Shown here: positions 1 through 7,267 of the stretch, one piece after another | How the letters are laid out: every line of letters starts with the position of its first letter | Position numbering within the stretch: the first letter of the stretch is position 1 | Assembly (NCBI GenBank): GCA_036399695.1 | Contig: DASWMP010000343.1 | Span: forward strand, 1-15,467 | DNA length: 15,467 bases | Reading direction: 5' to 3' | Origin: DASVEE01 sp036399695 | GTDB taxonomy: Bacteria > Acidobacteriota > Thermoanaerobaculia > Gp7-AA8 | The notes under the pieces: generated by a model | Databases searched by the model: none | The model's input: the letters and a program-made list of their open reading frames with translations, nothing else | Told to the model about the DNA's origin: nothing | Translations under genes and position numbers: made by a program

Positions 1-63
1 GGCACACCTCGAGTGCGCGCCGGCACACCTCGAGTGCACGCCGGCACACCTCGAGTGCACGCC
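1..63. repeat. 21-bp tandem repeat, three copies, open at the window edge
   Basis: Three head-to-tail 21-bp units occupy 1-21, 22-42 and 43-63. Copies two and three are identical; copy one differs by a single base (G for A at position 17). Each unit starts GGCACACCTCGAGTG and contains the palindrome CTCGAG. The array begins 7 nt beyond the stop codon of the VWFA-like gene, so it is 3' intergenic sequence. It may continue to the left of the window. No spacers separate the units, so it is not a CRISPR array. Confidence 0.9.
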
Positions 64-70
64 GGCGCCC

Positions 71-1369
71 CTACCTCCGAGCGATCGGCACATACGCGCA
101 GTCGGCCGTGGCCGTCACCTGCAGCGCGGCGATCGGGTCGACGCTCACCCACGCGATCCTCTGGCGCTCCAGCGCTTTGCGCAGGCGCTCGGTGGCGTAC
201 TGCAGGGCCGGGGGTGAGGAAATGTCCTCGATCGGGCCCCAGGTAGCTTCCAGCTCCGGGGTCTTGCCGGCGACCGACCAGACGAAGAACGGCACGCCGA
301 TCGACTGCAGGTAGCGGCGGACGGTGGCCGGGGTGTGGCGGCTGGCGTCGGAGACGTCGTCGCCGAGGACCAGGACCACGGCGCGGCGGCGTCCGCCTCT
401 GAGGGCGTGGACGGCGGCGGCGGCGACGGCGTCGGCGCGACGGGGTGCTTTCCTGACGTCTGGGCCGGAGGCGCGTGCGAGCAGCGACAGTGTCCCGAGG
501 GCCGTGTTGCCGCCGTCGAAGGCCACCGAATGGCCGAACACCTCCGAGACCGTCGTGGCGCTGGTCGGCACTTCCTCCGGCACCGTCCAAAAGAGCTGCA
601 GGGCGGTGTCCGGAATCGTGAAGGCGTGCGGGAGCCGTGTCACGAGCGACCCCGATTTCCCGGTGATGAGCCGCCGCGACACCTGGGTGGGGTCGCTGTC
701 GCGCACAAAAGCTACGAGGCCGCGTGTTCGCTCGACGGCGGCCACGTGCACCGGCGCGCCTTCGAGCTGCAGGCAGCCGTCCGATCTGCTGGCGGTACGT
801 TGTTCGACCGCGATGCCGGTCAGTTCCGTCGCCGCCTCATCCACGACTTCGCCGCCGAAGACGATCTCCCGTCCGGCGATCGTCCCGTCGGCGAAACTCA
901 GTCTTGCGCCGAGGATGTGGATCGTCTTCATGTTCAGCTTCGGGAGCCTGATCGTGCGGGTGGGCTCGTCGACGGTGACAGGCTTCCCGTCGAGGTACGC
1001 GTCCATGTTCGTCACCCGCTCGGACGTGAGGTGCTGCCAGCGCAGCCGGGCCACGTAGCCCGGCCCTTTGTCGGCGCGCGCGAGCGCGATCCCGACCTCC
1101 GCCGACGGGCGGGCCACGTTCACGAGTTGCGATTCGCGGGAGAGCTCCTCGCCCTTCGCGTCGTACGCGATGGCCGTGAGCCGCCGCGGCTTCAGCTCCG
1201 GGCCGAAATCGATCACCGTCTGCCACGGCGCTCCGCGCAGTGTGGCCACCGTTTCGCCGTCGAGCACGACCTTCACCGACTTGACCGCGTCGTTCACCTG
1301 CAACTTCAGCGGCTGCGGTCCGGCGACCAATCCGAGAAAGAGCGTGATGAATGCGAGATACGCGGTCAC
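71..1369 (-). CDS. Secreted VWFA-like protein, Acidobacteria-type
   Basis: The 432-residue product opens with a hydrophobic stretch (residues 3-16) that looks like a signal peptide, so it is probably exported. Residues 18-190 read as beta-rich, Ig-like sequence. The C-terminal half resembles the second half of VWFA-related domains: a F-D-G-G-N-T-A-L-G segment near 284-292, a basic stretch near 325-329, then a hydrophobic strand V-V-L-V-L-G-D-D (331-338) and a later strand F-F-V-W-S-V near 361-366. I do not see the metal-site motif D-x-S-x-S where it would be expected, so metal binding is doubtful. The start is GTG, supported by a GGGAGG ribosome site 6 nt upstream. The gene follows priA by 11 nt, and that ribosome site overlaps the priA stop codon, so the two are probably co-transcribed. 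The cellular role is unknown. Confidence 0.75.
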   Translation of the reverse strand: MTAYLAFITLFLGLVAGPQPLKLQVNDAVKSVKVVLDGETVATLRGAPWQTVIDFGPELKPRRLTAIAYDAKGEELSRESQLVNVARPSAEVGIALARADKGPGYVARLRWQHLTSERVTNMDAYLDGKPVTVDEPTRTIRLPKLNMKTIHILGARLSFADGTIAGREIVFGGEVVDEAATELTGIAVEQRTASRSDGCLQLEGAPVHVAAVERTRGLVAFVRDSDPTQVSRRLITGKSGSLVTRLPHAFTIPDTALQLFWTVPEEVPTSATTVSEVFGHSVAFDGGNTALGTLSLLARASGPDVRKAPRRADAVAAAAVHALRGGRRRAVVLVLGDDVSDASRHTPATVRRYLQSIGVPFFVWSVAGKTPELEATWGPIEDISSPPALQYATERLRKALERQRIAWVSVDPIAALQVTATADCAYVPIARR

Positions 1370-1375
1370 TTCGTG

Positions 1376-1381
1376 CCTCCC
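1376..1381 (-). promoter_or_regulatory. Shine-Dalgarno site deciding the GTG start of the VWFA-like gene
   Basis: On the minus strand GGGAGG lies 6 nt before the GTG start at 1369. Its first base is the last base of the priA TAG stop (1381-1383), so ribosomes terminating on priA are placed at the next start. This favours the GTG start. Confidence 0.75.
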
Positions 1382-3906
1382 TAAAGGATGTTAATCGGAT
1401 CGACGTCGATGGCGATGTCAACTCCCTTGAACTTCCGGGTCAGCATCACCGCTTCGACCGCCCGGCGCAGCCCGACGCGATGGGCGCTGCGGACGAGGAT
1501 CTGGTAGCGCCAGACTCCTTTGATGCGCGCGACCGGGGCTGGCGCCGGCCCTTGCAGCCGTGTCCCGGTCAGCGGCTGGATGGCCTCCTCCAGCCGTCGC
1601 CCCGCGTCGTTCGCGGCCCGCTCGACGTCCGTCAGGTCTTCCCCTCGCAGGAGGATGGCGATCATCGACGTCACGGGCGGGTAGTGGAACGTCTTGCGGA
1701 ACTGGATCTCCGATTCGTAGAACGCCTCATAGTCGTGATGGGCGGCGTGCTGGATGGCGTAATGCGTCGGAAAGGCGGTCTGGATCATCACCTTGCCGCG
1801 CAGCTCTCCCCTGCCGGACCGCCCCGCGACCTGCGTCAGCAGGTAGAACGTCTTCTCCGCGGAGCGGAAGTCGGGATAGCCGAGGATCGAGTCGGCGTTG
1901 AGGACGCAGGTGAGCGTGACCTTCGGGAAGTGATGCCCTTTGCTGAGCATCTGCGTGCCGATCAGCGCCTGCGTCTCGCCGCGCCGGAAGCGGTCGAGGA
2001 TCGCCACCATCGAGCCCTTCTTGCGCGTGGAGTCGCGGTCCATGACCTCCGACGAAACGCCCGGAAAATCGCGGCCGAAGCGCTCCTCCACCTTCTCGGT
2101 GCCGAACCCGATCGGCTGCAGCACTTCGCCATTGCAGAGCGAGCAGCGCGCCGGGATCGGATCGCGCAGCCCGCAGTAGTGGCAGAGGAGGATCCCGGAG
2201 CGGCGATGCACCGTGAGCGTGACGGAGCAGTCGCGGCAGCGGAACTCGTGGCCGCATTCGCGGCAGAGGAGATACGGCGCATAGCCGCGCCGGTTCATCA
2301 GGATGATGGCCTGCTCGCCGAGCGCGAACGTCTGGCTCAGCGCTTCCTTCATCGGCGTGGAGAAGATGACGAAGCCGCGGTCCTCCTTCTCCCCTTTCTC
2401 GTGCCGCAAGTCAACGATGTCTACCTCGGGTAGCGGCCGCGATTCGACGCGGCTCTTCATCCGCAGCAGCGTGTACTTGCCACGCGCCGCGTTCTCGCGC
2501 GATTCGAGCGACGGCGTCGCCGAGCCGAGGACCACCGGGCACTTCCGAAGCTGCGCGCGCACGACCGCCATGTCGCGCGCGTTGTAGCGCGGCGATTCCT
2601 CCTGCTTGTACGCGCCGTCCCCTTCCTCGTCGACGACGATCAGGCCGAGCCGCTGGAAGGGGGTGAAGAGCGCGGAGCGGGGGCCGATGGCCACGTCCAC
2701 TTCGCCGCGCCGCGTGCGCCACCACTGGTCGTACCGCTCGCTCGCCGAAAGGTTGCTGTGCAGGATGGCGATGCGCTCCCCGAAGCGCTCCTTGAGGCGC
2801 GCCGCGAACACCGGCGTAAGCGAGATCTCGGGGACGAGCAGCAGCGCCTGGTCGCCGCGCTTCACCACTTCGCGCATCAGCTCGATGTAGACCTCCGTCT
2901 TGCCGCTGCCCGTGACCCCTTCGAGCAGAAAGGGAGCGAACGTGCCGAGAACGCCTTTGACGGCGGCGACGGCGTCGAGCTGTTCGGTCGAGTAGCGGAG
3001 CTCCGGCGTGGGGACCCCTTCCATGCCCGCCAGGAACGCGTCGAGCGTGTGGCGGCGGGCGCGGCGCTCGATGCGGATGGCGCCTTTTTTCGCCAGGGCG
3101 TTGAGCACGGCCGGCGAGACGCCGGCATGCTCGAGCGCGCGCACGGAGAGCTCGCCCCCGCGCGCGGACAGCAGCTCCAGCGCGGCGTCCTGTTTGGGGC
3201 TGGGCTTGCGGGCGGGGCGATCGATCGGACCTGTGGGAGTCATGGGTTCTCGCAGAGGTCCGATCTGTCCCATAGGTCCGATCGCTTCTCCCGCCCCCCG
3301 TTCTACATCCTGTAGAACCACGAACCGGTCATAGCGCACCCCTTCCGCATCGCGGAAACGATCGTTGATCACGATGATCCCGGCGTCGCGGAGCCGGGTG
3401 ATCGCCGAGCGGGTCACCTGCAGCTCCTGAAACAGCGTCGTCAGGGGCATGGCCCGGCGGGCCAGCTCCGCGATGAGCGGCAGGTCGGTGTCGAGGATCT
3501 GCTTTTTCTCGCGCGCTTCCTCGATCATCTCCGTCGTGGCGACGAGCTCCGCCTGCCGCTTGCCACGTGCGGACATGTTGGCCGGGAGCGCCACGCGGAG
3601 CATTTCGCCGAGCGGGGCGATGTAGTACTCGGCGGCCCAGCGGCAGAGATCGATGATCTCGGGGATGAGGGCCGGCTCCTCGTCGTCGAGCACGGAGCGG
3701 ATCGGCCGCACCTTCACCGTCTCGGCCGGGGCTTCGTCGGTGAGGCCGACGACGAAACCGGTCGTGAGCTTCGCGCCGAGCGGCACCTCGACGCGCGCGC
3801 CGAGGCGCACGCCGTCCTTCAGGGCCGGGGGAACGCCGTAGGTGAAGGTGCCGTGCACGGCCACCGGCAGCGCGATCTCCGCGAATTCCGAAATGCCTGA
3901 GGGCAT
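1381..3906 (-). CDS. priA: Primosomal replication restart helicase PriA
   Basis: PriA is a 3'-to-5' superfamily 2 DNA helicase that reloads the replisome at stalled forks. The 841-residue product has the full family architecture. The N-terminal DNA-binding region covers about 8-110. The Walker A motif G-S-G-K-T is at 333-337, the Walker B-like motif D-E-E-G-D at 426-430, and G-S-A-T-P at 461-465. Eight zinc cysteines are C548, C551, C557, C560, C575, C578, C588 and C591. Helicase motifs V and VI lie near 649-700 (G-T-Q-M-L-S-K-G-H and Q-V-A-G-R-S-G-R-G). The length is above the roughly 730 residues of E. coli PriA. Part of the excess is a Gly-Pro-rich insert at about 206-233, encoded by a copy of a dispersed repeat. 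The Walker B position that is usually His or Gln is Gly429. The gene lies 12 nt downstream of an unknown secreted protein gene. Confidence 0.97.
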   Translation of the reverse strand: MPSGISEFAEIALPVAVHGTFTYGVPPALKDGVRLGARVEVPLGAKLTTGFVVGLTDEAPAETVKVRPIRSVLDDEEPALIPEIIDLCRWAAEYYIAPLGEMLRVALPANMSARGKRQAELVATTEMIEEAREKKQILDTDLPLIAELARRAMPLTTLFQELQVTRSAITRLRDAGIIVINDRFRDAEGVRYDRFVVLQDVERGAGEAIGPMGQIGPLREPMTPTGPIDRPARKPSPKQDAALELLSARGGELSVRALEHAGVSPAVLNALAKKGAIRIERRARRHTLDAFLAGMEGVPTPELRYSTEQLDAVAAVKGVLGTFAPFLLEGVTGSGKTEVYIELMREVVKRGDQALLLVPEISLTPVFAARLKERFGERIAILHSNLSASERYDQWWRTRRGEVDVAIGPRSALFTPFQRLGLIVVDEEGDGAYKQEESPRYNARDMAVVRAQLRKCPVVLGSATPSLESRENAARGKYTLLRMKSRVESRPLPEVDIVDLRHEKGEKEDRGFVIFSTPMKEALSQTFALGEQAIILMNRRGYAPYLLCRECGHEFRCRDCSVTLTVHRRSGILLCHYCGLRDPIPARCSLCNGEVLQPIGFGTEKVEERFGRDFPGVSSEVMDRDSTRKKGSMVAILDRFRRGETQALIGTQMLSKGHHFPKVTLTCVLNADSILGYPDFRSAEKTFYLLTQVAGRSGRGELRGKVMIQTAFPTHYAIQHAAHHDYEAFYESEIQFRKTFHYPPVTSMIAILLRGEDLTDVERAANDAGRRLEEAIQPLTGTRLQGPAPAPVARIKGVWRYQILVRSAHRVGLRRAVEAVMLTRKFKGVDIAIDVDPINIL
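3223..3283. repeat. Inverted repeat element inside priA, 9-nt periodic family
   Basis: Two 16-bp arms, 3223-3238 and 3268-3283, are inverted copies with one mismatch, around a 29-nt spacer. The right arm, read on the minus strand, carries GGACCTATGGGAC, the same 13-mer found in the element at 4784-4903. It is read in frame as I-G-P-M-G-Q-I-G-P. The element sits between the N-terminal region and the helicase core of PriA. Confidence 0.75.
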
Positions 3907-3918
3907 GGACCGCGAATC

Positions 3919-4749
3919 CTATCGCCGGACCGCGGCAACGACGATTGAAAGCCCGACGGCGACGTACGCCAGCGTCTCGGTCATCTGCAGCCGGTGCCGC
4001 GGCGCAGCCGGGAAGCTCATCTCGAACGGCGTCGTCTCACGCGACTCGAGCGTCACCTGCGCACCGGTCGCCACGATCTTGCCGCTGCCGTTGAAGCCCG
4101 TCAGACGCAGCGAGGCGGCACGGACGTTCGGGAACTCGGCGGTGAATTCGAACGTGCGCTGCTCGCGAGGGCTGACGAAGAAGCGCTTCTGCGCGACGGT
4201 GCGGCCGTTGACGTCGAGGAGCGTGGCCGTGAAGTAGAGCGGATGGCCGACCGTCTCGACGACGTACAGCCGGTAACGGAAGCCCTCTCCCGCGAGCCCC
4301 TGGACGATGGCAGACTCGCCGGTGCCGATGGCCGCGCTGGCCGGAAGCGCGTTGAAGGTGGCGCCGACGTTCCGCGCGGCGGTCTCGCCGGCCATGCGGC
4401 TGTAGACGTTGGCCTGGGCCAGGACGTCCCCCGTGGCCTGGATGCGCAGCGCGCCGACCGTGTCGGTGCCGAGGAGTTGGGCGTCGAGCTCGACGTTCCG
4501 CGACTCGTTCGGGGCGAGTTGCAGCGCGAGGCTGCGCGGCGCCGGGTTGGCCACGGCTGTGCGCAGAAAGGAGATCGTGACGGTGACGGGCTCGCCGGAC
4601 GGATTGGTCAGGGAAACGGTCGTCAGAAACTGCCGCCCGTCGTGGCCGGCCACGCGGCCGGCGATGGGGATGTACAGGTCCGGTGCGGTGTAGCCGGCGA
4701 ACGCCGGCAGTGAGAGGGTCAGGGTGATGAGGAGAAGGAGAACGCGCAT
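3919..4749 (-). CDS. Secreted protein with C-terminal membrane anchor, function unknown
   Basis: The 276-residue product starts M-R-V-L-L-L-L and has a clear signal peptide (residues 1-18, probable cleavage after A-F-A). The body is beta-rich. An early segment, I-P-I-A-G-R-V-A-G near 27-35, followed by T-T-V-S-L-T-N-P (43-50), resembles secreted repeat-like proteins common in Acidobacteria, where this type of module is uncharacterised. A hydrophobic segment near 256-274 followed by R-R suggests a C-terminal anchor. An in-frame ATG at 4848 would add 33 residues, but that extension is only the translated 9-nt repeat (Ser-His-Arg triplets), so I chose the ATG at 4749. The gene precedes priA by 12 nt and probably shares its transcript. 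A weak TACGCT hexamer lies 8 nt before the ATG. Confidence 0.75.
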   Translation of the reverse strand: MRVLLLLITLTLSLPAFAGYTAPDLYIPIAGRVAGHDGRQFLTTVSLTNPSGEPVTVTISFLRTAVANPAPRSLALQLAPNESRNVELDAQLLGTDTVGALRIQATGDVLAQANVYSRMAGETAARNVGATFNALPASAAIGTGESAIVQGLAGEGFRYRLYVVETVGHPLYFTATLLDVNGRTVAQKRFFVSPREQRTFEFTAEFPNVRAASLRLTGFNGSGKIVATGAQVTLESRETTPFEMSFPAAPRHRLQMTETLAYVAVGLSIVVAAVRR

Positions 4750-4783
4750 CCGGGAGTAGCGTACCGCGTTCGCGGAGCCAGCA

Positions 4784-4903
4784 GGGAGACGATGGGACCT
4801 ATGGGACCGATAGAACCTATGGGACCTATGGCTCCGCGGGTGCGCCACTCGTCCAACGGGGTCAGGCCTTTTGCCATTTGTCCCATAGGTCCCATCGTCT
4901 CCC
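4784..4903. repeat. Inverted repeat element with perfect 24-bp arms
   Basis: Arms at 4784-4807 and 4880-4903 are exact reverse complements, with a 72-nt spacer. The left arm runs into a 9-nt tandem repeat of the type ATGGGACCT (about 4792-4831, four imperfect units). The element fills most of the gap between two divergently oriented genes. Its right edge lies just upstream of the candidate -10 box for the yfhO-like gene. As RNA it would form a long stem; there is no T-tract, so a simple intrinsic terminator is not indicated. The arm core is shared with the element inside priA. Confidence 0.9.
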
Positions 4904-4924
4904 CGTGGGCACCGCCACCACGCT

Positions 4925-4930
4925 TACAAT
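4925..4930 (+). promoter_or_regulatory. Candidate -10 box for the yfhO-like gene
   Basis: TACAAT matches five of six bases of the consensus TATAAT and ends 9 nt before the TTG start at 4940. Transcription would begin about at the start codon, giving a leaderless or nearly leaderless mRNA. No good -35 hexamer is visible at the usual distance, and the upstream inverted repeat reaches into that area, so the call is tentative. Confidence 0.35.
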
Positions 4931-4939
4931 TCGCGCGGT

Positions 4940-7267
4940 TTGGGTCTCCTCCTCTACCTGATCTCCGGTGCGGCCATGCTGGCCCTGGCCAAAGTCCGCG
5001 GGCGTGCCGCCTTCATCCTCCTCCTGCTCCCGCTCGCCCTCACCGGACGCGCTCTCGCTACGGGCGATGTCTTCGCCCCGATCGACCTGGCCTACCTCAA
5101 CGACCCCCTCGCCTCCATCGGCGATCAGGTCGGGATCACCCGCACCGTCAATCCGATGGCTTCCGACGTCTTCGCGCAGTTCGTTCCATGGAAAGATGCG
5201 CTGCGGCGGGTCGTCGTCGGGATGCGGCAGTGGCCTTTGTGGAACCCGTTCCAGGGCGGCGGCGGGCCGCTCGCGGGAGCGGTGCAGTCGGCGCCGTATC
5301 ACCCCATCACCGTCATCGGGCTGCTGCTGCCGACGGCCATCGCCGTCGGGTTCACCGCGGCTATGGTGTATCTCCTGGCCGCACTCGGCGCCTTTCTCCT
5401 GGCCACTGAGCTGATGGGAGACAACCGCCGGGCGGCACTCGTCGCCGCCGCGGGGTTCATGCTCTCCACGCACATCGTCGCCTTCGCCGGCGTGGCGCAC
5501 GGGCTAACCATCGTCATGCTGCCGCTGGTGCTCCTCGGCGCCCGGCGCATCGTCACCGCACCGGGCGGCCGTTCGGCGTCGCTTCTCGGGTTGTCGCTGC
5601 TGCTGCTGCTGCTGGCCGGGCATCCGGAGAGCGCGATGCACGTCGTGTCGCTGGCGGTGCTCTACTTTCTGTTCGAGGTCCGCGGGGCCTGGCCCATCGC
5701 CCGCTGGAGAACCGTACTCGCCTCCGGACTCGGCGCCGGCATCGGGGCGCTGCTGCTCTCGGCCATCCTGCTGCTGCCGATGTTCGACGCCATCTCCGCC
5801 TCGCAGGAGGCGGCGCAGCGGGCGGCCGGGTCGATCACGCAGAAGACCAGCACTTGGCCGCAGGTCGGCCACCGCCTCCGCGCCTACGCCTTCCCGTTCC
5901 TCGACGGGACGCCCAACGTCGAAGAAGAGCCGCACGCCAAAGCCGTCGCCCACACCTGGCTCTCCACCCCCTACGCCGGCACGCTGCTCTTCGCACTGAC
6001 GCTGTACGCGCTCTTCGCCGTCCGCTCGCGGGAGAAGTGGTTCTTCCTCTTCGCCATCGTCTGGGGCACGATCAGCGGGCTCAGTCCGCCGGGCTACACG
6101 CACCTCCTCGAACGGCTGCCCGGCTTCTCTTTCGCGGTCAATGACCGCCTGGTCTACTTCGCCGGCCTCGGGTTCGGCGTCCTGGCGGCGATGGGGCTCG
6201 CGGAGTGGCTGCGCAAGCCGTCGCGCGCGCTGGCCTGGAGCTGTCTGGGCGTCGCGGCCACGGTGCTGATCGCTGCGCTGACGAGCCGCACCGCGCTCTC
6301 CCCCGATTTCGTCCGCCTCGGCGCGATGCGGGCCATCCTCCCGCTGCTGCTCCTGGCGGCGGCGGTGCTGGTCATCCGCACACCGCGCATCATCGTCGTG
6401 GTCCTGGCGCTGATCCTGATCCAGCGCGTCGCCGAGACGGCCTGGCTGCAACCGACGCATCCGAGGGACGCGTTCTTCCCGCCGTTTCCGGGCCGGGAGC
6501 TGATGCAGGCGCCGGAGCCCTTCCGCATTGTCGCCGTCGGCCATCTCCTGCCGCCGGCCATCGCCACGCATTACGGGCTGGAGGACGTGCGCCTCTTTGA
6601 AGCCATCACCTTCCGCCGCCTGTTCGAGGCGAACGAGCTGTGGAGCGTCGAGCAAGCCATCTGGTCGAACCGCGCCGACGACCTGACGTCCCCCTTCCTC
6701 TCGGCGATGAACGTCCGCTTCGCGCTCGCGCCATCGACGTACACGCCGCCCGCCTGGTGGCAGGTGCGCGGACGCTACAGGACGTACAACGTGCTCGAGA
6801 ACCTGCGCGTGCTCCCCCGCGCCTACGTCCCCCGCCAGGTCCACCTCGGCACGCCCAGCTTCCGGACAGTGTTCGAGATGCGCTCGGCAGCCGACTTCGC
6901 CGAGGAGAGCTGGATCCAGGAGGGCCGCGATGCTGTGCGCACCGGCAACGGGCCGGGTGTCGTCACCCGGTTCGCGCAGCGGGGCTCCCGGGCCTCCTTC
7001 CGCGCGAAGATGGAGCGGGAAGGCTGGGTGGTGGTCTCGATCACCGCCTGGCGCGGCTGGCGCGCGACCATCGACGGCCGTCCCCTCCCGATCCGCTTCG
7101 CGAACCACATGTTCCTCGGCGTCCGCGTCCCCGCGGGGGAGCACGACGTACAACTCGTCTATCGCCCGCGGGCCTTCGTGCTGGGCGCCTGGATTTCGGC
7201 GCTGACGGCGATGGCGTTGCTGGGCGGATGGGTAGCCGCTAGAAAACGATCCCCAACTCCGCCATGA
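4940..7267 (+). CDS. YfhO family multi-pass membrane protein
   Basis: The 775-residue product is an integral membrane protein of the YfhO type (GT-C-like fold). YfhO relatives are linked to glycosylation of cell-envelope polymers; the substrate here cannot be told. An N-terminal hydrophobic stretch is followed by A-T-G-D-V-F near 40-45, the early loop that in this superfamily often carries acidic active-site residues. About ten further hydrophobic segments follow. The motif G-H-P-E near 220-235, typical of the family, is present. The C-terminus has the family's beta domain (W-R-G-W-R-A-T-I-D-G-R-P-L-P, then P-A-G-E-H-D-V-Q-L-V-Y-R-P) and a last membrane helix. The TTG start preserves the first hydrophobic segment; an in-frame ATG at 4976 is the alternative and would shorten it. 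The last 29 nt overlap the convergent uracil-DNA glycosylase gene. Confidence 0.85.
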   Translation: MGLLLYLISGAAMLALAKVRGRAAFILLLLPLALTGRALATGDVFAPIDLAYLNDPLASIGDQVGITRTVNPMASDVFAQFVPWKDALRRVVVGMRQWPLWNPFQGGGGPLAGAVQSAPYHPITVIGLLLPTAIAVGFTAAMVYLLAALGAFLLATELMGDNRRAALVAAAGFMLSTHIVAFAGVAHGLTIVMLPLVLLGARRIVTAPGGRSASLLGLSLLLLLLAGHPESAMHVVSLAVLYFLFEVRGAWPIARWRTVLASGLGAGIGALLLSAILLLPMFDAISASQEAAQRAAGSITQKTSTWPQVGHRLRAYAFPFLDGTPNVEEEPHAKAVAHTWLSTPYAGTLLFALTLYALFAVRSREKWFFLFAIVWGTISGLSPPGYTHLLERLPGFSFAVNDRLVYFAGLGFGVLAAMGLAEWLRKPSRALAWSCLGVAATVLIAALTSRTALSPDFVRLGAMRAILPLLLLAAAVLVIRTPRIIVVVLALILIQRVAETAWLQPTHPRDAFFPPFPGRELMQAPEPFRIVAVGHLLPPAIATHYGLEDVRLFEAITFRRLFEANELWSVEQAIWSNRADDLTSPFLSAMNVRFALAPSTYTPPAWWQVRGRYRTYNVLENLRVLPRAYVPRQVHLGTPSFRTVFEMRSAADFAEESWIQEGRDAVRTGNGPGVVTRFAQRGSRASFRAKMEREGWVVVSITAWRGWRATIDGRPLPIRFANHMFLGVRVPAGEHDVQLVYRPRAFVLGAWISALTAMALLGGWVAARKRSPTPP

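Noticed and set aside
1..63. CRISPR array
   Set aside because: The 21-bp units are directly adjacent with no spacers, and no cas gene is nearby.
335..1384. Plus-strand open frame of 349 codons over the VWFA-like gene
   Set aside because: No family resemblance, no signal peptide and charged low-complexity sequence; the minus-strand gene has a signal peptide and a ribosome site.
1351..2433. Plus-strand open frame of 360 codons over the end of priA
   Set aside because: Antisense shadow of a highly conserved helicase; Arg/Ala-rich with no motif.
3223..3300. Collagen-like protein segment as a functional domain
   Set aside because: The Gly-Pro pattern is short, irregular, and explained by the dispersed 9-nt repeat.
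4750..4848. N-terminal extension of the secreted 276-residue protein
   Set aside because: The extra 33 residues are translated 9-nt repeat (Ser-His-Arg units); the downstream ATG begins a proper signal peptide.
4784..4903. Insertion sequence or transposon
   Set aside because: The element is only 120 bp, encodes no transposase, and I could not identify a target-site duplication; at most it is a non-autonomous mini-element.
5504..7153. Long open frame antisense to the yfhO-like gene (549 codons)
   Set aside because: It is a shadow in GC-rich DNA: low-complexity Arg/Gly/Asp/Glu-rich composition, no domain, no ribosome site, and it lies fully within a well-supported membrane protein gene.
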